Source of the DNA: Marivivens sp.
GTDB lineage: Bacteria > Pseudomonadota > Alphaproteobacteria > Rhodobacterales > Rhodobacteraceae
DNA length: 14,730 bases
Direction of reading: 5' to 3'
NCBI GenBank assembly: GCA_024642185.1
Contig: JAHEBR010000030.1
Coordinates: 1-14,730 of the forward strand
Part shown: in pieces, positions 10,128 to 14,730 of the stretch
Numbering within the stretch: the first letter of the stretch is position 1
How the letters are laid out: every line of letters starts with the position of its first letter
Made by a program: the position numbers and the translations under genes
The notes under the pieces: model-generated
The model's database searches: none
The model's input: only the letters and a program-made list of their open reading frames with translations
What the model was told of the DNA's origin: nothing

Positions 10128-11885
10128 CTACTCCGCTGCCTCAACGTCTTCTTTATAAATAGGGAGCTGGACTTCAAATACAGCCCCCCCCTCCGGCGCG
10201 TTATGGGCGGTAAGCCGCCCACCGAGCTCGTTCACGATCCCCGACGAGATGGCAAGACCGAGGCCGACCCCGTCGCCGGGCTGTTTGGTGGTGTAGAACG
10301 GCTCGAAAAGGGCATCGAGATCGTCAATGCCGGGGCCATTGTCACGGACGCTGAGGCGGATCGTGTCGCCCACGGTCAGGAAGACATCGACGCTCGGGTC
10401 ATCCTCGCCCTTGGTCGCATCAAGCGCGTTCCTCAGAAGATTGATGATCACCTGCTCAAGGCGCATCCGATCGCCAAGGATCATCGCTGGTTCGGACGGC
10501 AAGGTTCTTGTGATGGACACATCCCGTGTCCTGAGTTGCGGCTCCATCATCGCCAGTGCCGAGGTCACGGCCTCGCGGGTGTCGACCGGGGCAAAGCTGT
10601 CGGCGCCTTTGCGGGCATAGGATTTCAGCTGCCGGGTGATCGCCCCCATCCGCTCGATCAGATCATCGATCCTCTGGAAGGACGAGACCGCCTCGTCCAT
10701 CCGCCGCCGCTGCACCAGAAGCCGCGCGCCAGCGAGATAGGTCTTCATTGCCGCCAAAGGCTGGTTCAACTCGTGGCTGACGGCCGCAGACATTTCGCCA
10801 AGGGCCGCAAGCTTGGAGGATTGCGCGAGGCTTTGCTCGGCCACCTGAAGCGTCTTTTCCACTCGCTCACGCTCGGCGATTTCCTTTTGAAGCCTTAGGT
10901 TTAACGCTCGAAGTTGCGCCGATTCCTGCTGTGAAAACAGCAGGCGGGTCGTGGCTTTGCGCGAAGAAACCCAGAAAACCAAAGCCAGCAACAGCGCAAA
11001 ACCCATGATTTCGAGCGCCAGAACGCCGTTCACCTTCTCGCGGATCGAGGTGTAGGTGGTGAAGGTCACCATCTTCCAGCCCTGAAACGGCACCCGCGTC
11101 TCCTGCCGCAAGACGGCCTCGCCCTGAAGGTAGGCGTCTGCCGAAACCGTCGTCCAATCCTGCGTGGCACGGATCGCCCTTTCGATAGCCGACGGGGCCG
11201 ACTGGCGCGCAAGGGCAGCGGCCTCCCCGAGCCCGTTCCAGCGCGGCTCGGTGGAGAGGATGATCGCCCCCGTGCTTTCGGTGACGAACACCGCATCCGA
11301 AACGCCGGCCCAGCCCGAGACGAGCTTTTGCAAATCGACCTCGACGGTCAGGACGCCCAACAGCGTGCCGCCCTCGTCGATCCGGCGGGAATAGACGAAG
11401 GAATAGGCGCCGGCCTCGGTCTGGTAGAGCGTAAAGACCGTAGTGTTCGAGCGCAGCGCACTGACGTAATAGGGATTGTTCCGGTGCAATTCGCCGATGT
11501 GGCTGCGGTCGGTCGCGGCCACGGTGCGGCCCGTGTTGTCAAGAAGCATCAGCGAGGCCGCGCCGATCTCGTCCACATAGCTCAGAAGCCTCTGGCTCGA
11601 GGTGGTGAATTCGTTGTTCTTGAGCGCCGCGATCAGCTCGGCATCCCGCGCCAGAAGCTGGGGCACGATGGAATTGCGCTGCAACTCGCTGATCAGGTTG
11701 CCCACATAGAGCGTCATCCTGACCTCGGCGCGGCTGCGGGTGGCTTCAGTGTAGCGCTCGGTCAGGAGCTGGTTGGTCAGAACAATGACCCCGATTGCCA
11801 ATGCGAGGATGAAGGCGTTGAGCAGCCGCCAGAACCAGCGGCTCCAATTCCCCTGTTGGGGCGAAGTGGCGTCGATATCACTCAT
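10128..11885 (-). CDS. dctB: DctB-type sensor histidine kinase
   Basis: This is a 585-residue inner-membrane sensor kinase. TM1 (about 19-40) and TM2 (about 286-306) bracket a periplasmic sensing region of about 245 residues. Its content (LMLLDNTGRTVAATDRSHIG, NPYYVSALRS, YSFVYSRRID) looks like the double PDC/PAS sensor of DctB. A short coiled coil follows (about 315-355). The phospho-acceptor box is VSHELNQPLAAMKTY with His371. The ATPase domain has an N box (INLLRNALDA, 481-490), G1 DNGPG (515-519), an F box FEPFYTTK (527-534) and G2 GVGLGLA (539-545). DctB senses C4-dicarboxylates outside the cell and phosphorylates DctD. The gene starts 57 bases after purQ ends and is followed at once by the regulator gene. 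No transporter gene is visible here, so the ligand is assigned by family resemblance. Confidence 0.88.
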   Translation of the reverse strand: MSDIDATSPQQGNWSRWFWRLLNAFILALAIGVIVLTNQLLTERYTEATRSRAEVRMTLYVGNLISELQRNSIVPQLLARDAELIAALKNNEFTTSSQRLLSYVDEIGAASLMLLDNTGRTVAATDRSHIGELHRNNPYYVSALRSNTTVFTLYQTEAGAYSFVYSRRIDEGGTLLGVLTVEVDLQKLVSGWAGVSDAVFVTESTGAIILSTEPRWNGLGEAAALARQSAPSAIERAIRATQDWTTVSADAYLQGEAVLRQETRVPFQGWKMVTFTTYTSIREKVNGVLALEIMGFALLLALVFWVSSRKATTRLLFSQQESAQLRALNLRLQKEIAERERVEKTLQVAEQSLAQSSKLAALGEMSAAVSHELNQPLAAMKTYLAGARLLVQRRRMDEAVSSFQRIDDLIERMGAITRQLKSYARKGADSFAPVDTREAVTSALAMMEPQLRTRDVSITRTLPSEPAMILGDRMRLEQVIINLLRNALDATKGEDDPSVDVFLTVGDTIRLSVRDNGPGIDDLDALFEPFYTTKQPGDGVGLGLAISSGIVNELGGRLTAHNAPEGGAVFEVQLPIYKEDVEAAE

Positions 11886-11942
11886 GACGCCAGACTAGGG
11901 CCGCCCACATGAACCCACAAGCGCGGCGAAGGGCGGCTCGCC

Positions 11943-12611
11943 TCAGGCGGCGGTCATTTGCGCAAGGAGGCTCGCAAAGAGCGGCTTGCCATCGGTGCTG
12001 CCGTGCGCGGGATCAACAGCGCGCTCGGGGTGCGGCATCATCCCCAGGACGCGGCGGTTGTCCGACAGGACGCCAGCAATATCGGCAACCGCGCCATTGG
12101 GGTTGTCGACATAGGTAAAGGCGATCCGGTCCTCGCCCTTGAGGCGGGCAAGTGTTTCCTGATCGACGAAATAGTTGCCGTCATGGTGCGCGATCGGCAC
12201 GTCGATCTCGGCGCTCTTGGCATAGCTGCCGGTAAAGGCGCTGTCGGTGGTTTCGACCTTCAGTTTCACGGTCCTGCAAACGAACTTGAGGCCTGCGTTG
12301 CGCATGAGAGCCCCGGGCAGAAGGCCGGTCTCGGTCAAGACCTGAAAGCCGTTGCACACCCCAAGAACGAAACCGCCGCGACTGGCGTGCTCGATCACCG
12401 CTTGCGACACCGGCGACTGGGCCGCGATGGCGCCACAACGCAGGTAATCTCCGAAGGAAAATCCGCCCGGAACCGCCACCAGATCGACGCCCGCAGGCAG
12501 CTTGGCATCCTTGTGCCAGACCATGGTCACATCCGCGCCCGCCTGACGCAGGGCCACGGCCATGTCGCGATCACAGTTGGAACCGGGGAAGACGATGACG
12601 GCAGCTTTCAT
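11943..12611 (-). CDS. purQ: Phosphoribosylformylglycinamidine synthase subunit PurQ (glutaminase)
   Basis: PurQ hydrolyses glutamine and passes ammonia to PurL, with PurS, to make FGAM in purine synthesis. The 222 residues form a class I glutamine amidotransferase domain. The start is MKAAVIVFPGSNCDRD. The oxyanion region is VPGGFSFGDYLRCG. Nucleophile Cys86 lies in LGVCNGFQ, and His194 and Glu196 in MMPHPERA, giving a complete triad. The ATG at 12611 has GGAG six bases before the start. A longer in-frame extension to 12764 exists but does not resemble the family. In many Rhodobacterales purQ directly follows purS; here the region upstream instead holds a divergent Hint-domain gene. The gene reads toward dctB, 57 bp away, with no strong terminator between them, so some read-through into dctB is possible. 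Confidence 0.96.
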   Translation of the reverse strand: MKAAVIVFPGSNCDRDMAVALRQAGADVTMVWHKDAKLPAGVDLVAVPGGFSFGDYLRCGAIAAQSPVSQAVIEHASRGGFVLGVCNGFQVLTETGLLPGALMRNAGLKFVCRTVKLKVETTDSAFTGSYAKSAEIDVPIAHHDGNYFVDQETLARLKGEDRIAFTYVDNPNGAVADIAGVLSDNRRVLGMMPHPERAVDPAHGSTDGKPLFASLLAQMTAA

Positions 12612-12836
12612 GGCGCGCTCCGGGCTTGCTGGGTTGCCCTGCCCATAAACTGAAATCTGGCTGAGGCAAAGTCCGATTGAGCACGCCAAAGCCCCTTTTC
12701 CGCGCGGCAAAACGCCCGACATTCGCGCAGCCAAACAAATTCCCACCACAATCTTTCCTTGCACCGGCCCAAGGCGCGCCCTTGGAAAACCGGCTTTCCC
12801 ACCGAAGGTAGCCGGGACTTGATCAAAGGTGGGACC
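12612..12836. promoter_or_regulatory. Divergent intergenic region between purQ and the Hint-domain gene
   Basis: These 225 bases must hold promoters for both directions. For purQ, TTGCCT (12669-12664) and TATGGG (12647-12642), spaced 16, form a weak candidate. Toward the Hint gene, a palindrome CCAAGG-CGCGC-CCTTGG (12769-12785) sits directly before an inverted repeat GGAAA/TTTCC (12784-12799). Both lie 38-68 bases before its ATG and could form an operator or a leader hairpin. I see no trace of a purS gene here. Confidence 0.4.
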
Positions 12837-13889
12837 ATGATCTCAATCAGCTTCTGGGCACGCGGCGACAATGCGACAGCCGCGAACGCGTCGATCAACT
12901 CGGTTGGGACATCGACAACTCCGGTAACCGAGCTGACGTTTGTCGCCGTTCAGGGCGCGAGCGCCCCGAACGATCCATATGGCGACATTCTGCTCGACCC
13001 CAATGGCGGGGCGGCCGATCCTGACACCCAGGTCATCATCAACAGTGTCCAGATGGACTTTGTCGTCGAGTTTTCCGGTTACCTGCCCACAACAGCGAAG
13101 TTCACCAAACTCGGTGTGGAGGGCAAGGAGGTTGTGGTCATCTCCGCTGGCGGCCAGCGCTATTACTTTATCTCAGATGGCAGCGGCACCTACGACATCA
13201 TGTCGAATATGCCGAATGGATCAATCCCGGTCACCGGGGTCACTACAAAGACTGTAGTGGTCTGCTTCGCCAATGGCTCCTGGATTGCTACTCCGGCAGG
13301 GGAGCGCCGGGTTGAAACGTTGAAGGTCGGCGATCTCGTGGTAACAGCTGACGGCGACATAAGGCCTATACGGTGGATCGGTGCGCGGACAGCCACGATT
13401 TCAGAGATGCTGCTCAAGAAAGAACTCCGCCCTATCGTAATTCCTGCCGGCGCCCTTGGTCCCAACCTACCTCACAGTGACCTGCGCCTATCGCGTCAGC
13501 ACCGGCTTGCAGTCGAAGGCTGGCAGGTTGAGATGCTTTTCGGGGCAGAAAGGGCGCTGGTTCGCGCCGGTCATCTGAGCGGAGCAGGCATCAATTCGGT
13601 TTTGCCAAAAGAGGCCGTCACTTATTATCATATTCTGCTCGACCAACATGACATGCTCGTTGCCAACGGCCTTGCGAGCGAGAGCTTCCAGCCCGGACCG
13701 GTCGGCCTTTGCGCCCTCGACGATGCCGCGCGCGATGAGCTTGAAAAGCTTGATCCTGCCCTTCTCACTCTCTCTGAGATTGCGGCGGCGCCTAGCCTCA
13801 AGGCCCATGAGACCGCACTCCTAATGGCCCATCTCCTGCCACGGACCGCGACAGTTCGGACCAGCACCGCACTTCGCCTCGCCGCCTAA
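12837..13889 (+). CDS. Hint-domain protein (Hint_2 type)
   Basis: This gene encodes 350 residues. I chose ATG 12837 because AAAGGTGG lies just upstream; a longer frame to 12759 has no such site. Residues 1-140 form an N-terminal region rich in Thr, Val and Gly with beta-strand character and no clear signal peptide. The Hint module starts VVCFANGSWIATPAGERRVETLKVGD, with the predicted nucleophile Cys143. It continues with IRPIRWIGAR, the His-bearing block LRLSRQHRLAV (His222), and YYHILLDQHDMLVANGLASESF (265-286). This pattern matches Hint_2 proteins abundant in Rhodobacteraceae. Hint domains cleave themselves at the cysteine by N-S acyl shift, but cleavage has little direct proof for this subgroup. 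The tail ends ALLMAHLLPRTATVRTSTALRLAA. The role is unknown: surface or secreted protein processing is a guess. Codon use looks less GC-biased than in neighbouring genes, hinting at transfer. Confidence 0.85.
   Translation: MISISFWARGDNATAANASINSVGTSTTPVTELTFVAVQGASAPNDPYGDILLDPNGGAADPDTQVIINSVQMDFVVEFSGYLPTTAKFTKLGVEGKEVVVISAGGQRYYFISDGSGTYDIMSNMPNGSIPVTGVTTKTVVVCFANGSWIATPAGERRVETLKVGDLVVTADGDIRPIRWIGARTATISEMLLKKELRPIVIPAGALGPNLPHSDLRLSRQHRLAVEGWQVEMLFGAERALVRAGHLSGAGINSVLPKEAVTYYHILLDQHDMLVANGLASESFQPGPVGLCALDDAARDELEKLDPALLTLSEIAAAPSLKAHETALLMAHLLPRTATVRTSTALRLAA
13241..13259. repeat. Perfect inverted repeat at the start of the Hint module
   Basis: CACTACA (13241-13247) and TGTAGTG (13253-13259) pair perfectly around AAGAC. 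The repeat lies inside the gene at codons 135-141, just before the codon of predicted catalytic Cys143. It may be chance in coding DNA, or mark a module boundary. Confidence 0.45.
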
Positions 13890-13892
13890 AGC

Positions 13893-14730
13893 CTAGCGCC
13901 CAAAATCGGTAATCACAGCAACGCCCGGCGGGGTCGGCCCGTTGAAAGCCGCCAACTCGTGCGAGGCTTCGCAGAGTGTGATGCGACGGGTAACAAGTGG
14001 TGTCAGATCAACCCGTCCTGATGAAATGAGCGACAATAGGCTTGGATACCGCCATGCGGGCATCCCCCGCGTCCCGAAAAGCGCCAGCTGGCCGGAATAG
14101 ACCGCGTCCATCGGGATCGGCATGGTCACATGCTCGCCCGCAGGCATTCCAACCTGAACCATCCGCCCGAGTTTGCGGAGCGATTTTAGCGCAGGAACGG
14201 TGGTTGCCGGCACACCGAGCGCCTCGATCGCCACATCAGCGCCGCCGCCGGTGATCCGGCGAACCGCTGCAGCCGCGTCCTCGCTTGAGGCATCAACCAC
14301 AGCATCCGCGCCGAGCGACAGCGCGAAATCGAGCTTCTCCTGCACCACATCCACCACGACCACCCGCGCGCCGAGCGCGCGGCCCAAGATCAACGCCGAG
14401 ACACCCACCCCGCCGCCGCCGAACACGGCAAGCCATTCGCCTGCCTGAAGCGCCGCCCGCCCGGTAAGCGCGTGCCAGGCGGTCGTCGCGCGGCAGCCGA
14501 GGGCCGCGGCATGGGCCGGGTCCATCCCTTCGGGCAATGCTGTCAGGTTGTGGTCGGCGTGCGGCACGGCGATCTGCTCGGCGAAACTCCCCGCTTGCGT
14601 GAACCCCGGCAAAGCCTGATCGGCGCAGATCGTCTGATGCCCCGCCGCACAATCGGGGCATTGCCCGCAAGCCAGGATGAATGGGGCGATGACCCGGTCT
14701 CCGGCATTCCAGCGGCGGACCTGCGCGCCC
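13893..14730 (-). CDS. Zinc-dependent alcohol dehydrogenase family protein, N-terminus cut by the window edge
   Basis: This is a medium-chain dehydrogenase/reductase, probably an NAD-dependent alcohol dehydrogenase. The frame is open to the right edge, so the gene begins outside the window. Of a usual 340-350 residues, 278 are visible. The structural zinc site CGQCPDCAAGHQTIC is present (visible residues 21, 24, 27 and 35), as is the third catalytic zinc ligand region LGCRATTAWHA (Cys79). The missing N-terminus should carry the first two catalytic ligands. The Rossmann motif GGGGVG is at 104-109, and Asp127 at the end of the next strand favours NAD over NADP. The substrate cannot be told; threonine or sorbitol dehydrogenase relatives are possible. 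It converges on the Hint gene, with only three bases between the two stop codons and no terminator between them. Confidence 0.92.
   Translation of the reverse strand, partial: GAQVRRWNAGDRVIAPFILACGQCPDCAAGHQTICADQALPGFTQAGSFAEQIAVPHADHNLTALPEGMDPAHAAALGCRATTAWHALTGRAALQAGEWLAVFGGGGVGVSALILGRALGARVVVVDVVQEKLDFALSLGADAVVDASSEDAAAAVRRITGGGADVAIEALGVPATTVPALKSLRKLGRMVQVGMPAGEHVTMPIPMDAVYSGQLALFGTRGMPAWRYPSLLSLISSGRVDLTPLVTRRITLCEASHELAAFNGPTPPGVAVITDFGR

Noticed and set aside
11900..11937. A 7-bp stem GCCGCCC/GGGCGGC between purQ and dctB as a terminator
   Set aside because: The loop is 24 bases and no T-run follows on the minus strand, so it is unlikely to stop transcription.
12612..12764. N-terminal extension of purQ
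   Set aside because: The extra 51 residues do not fit the PurQ family, and a good ribosome-binding site lies before the ATG at 12611.

Overview
The window reads as chromosomal DNA of a high-GC alphaproteobacterium, most likely in the Rhodobacteraceae (Rhodobacter/Paracoccus/roseobacter type). The signs are the fumC/DUF4169/ribbon-helix-helix cluster, an RNase E with an acidic insertion inside its S1 domain and a GWWSLGR end, a DctBD-type two-component pair, and a Hint_2 protein, all common in that family. I see no tRNA, rRNA, CRISPR array, insertion sequence or phage gene. The window is mostly ordinary core genome with a few accessory spots. The species assignment is inference.

Layout from left to right. 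Positions 1-937 (+): the 3' end of fumC (class II fumarase), then a 59-residue DUF4169 protein and a 74-residue ribbon-helix-helix protein, tightly packed as one operon. Positions 916-1155 (-): a small unrecognised gene converging on that operon, with a long hairpin just before its start codon. Positions 1204-1413 are AT-rich and repeat-bearing. Positions 1414-4837 (-): ccdA, then a membrane-anchored serine-hydrolase-like protein, then a cytochrome P450; the last two overlap by 4 bp. Positions 4915-4950: a rho-independent terminator for the gene to its right. Positions 4968-7700 (-): rne. Positions 7701-8141: a long rne leader with four GC-rich tetraloop hairpins and a weak candidate promoter. 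Positions 8142-11885 (-): dctB, dctD-like regulator and a HAD phosphatase, packed as an operon. Positions 11943-12611 (-): purQ. Positions 12837-13889 (+): a Hint-domain protein divergent from purQ. Positions 13893-14730 (-): a zinc-dependent alcohol dehydrogenase cut by the window edge.

How the genes fit together. DctB would sense external dicarboxylates and phosphorylate the DctD-like regulator. That regulator lacks the GAFTGA loop needed to contact sigma-54 and has an altered Walker B, so it probably works with another sigma factor, as described for NtrC of Rhodobacter capsulatus. No dicarboxylate transporter is in the window. RNase E probably controls its own structured leader. CcdA feeds reductant to periplasmic thiol/cytochrome c maturation, but its link to the hydrolase-P450 pair is unknown. 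That pair is the best candidate here for an uncharacterised pathway. No clear new defence or mobile system is visible.
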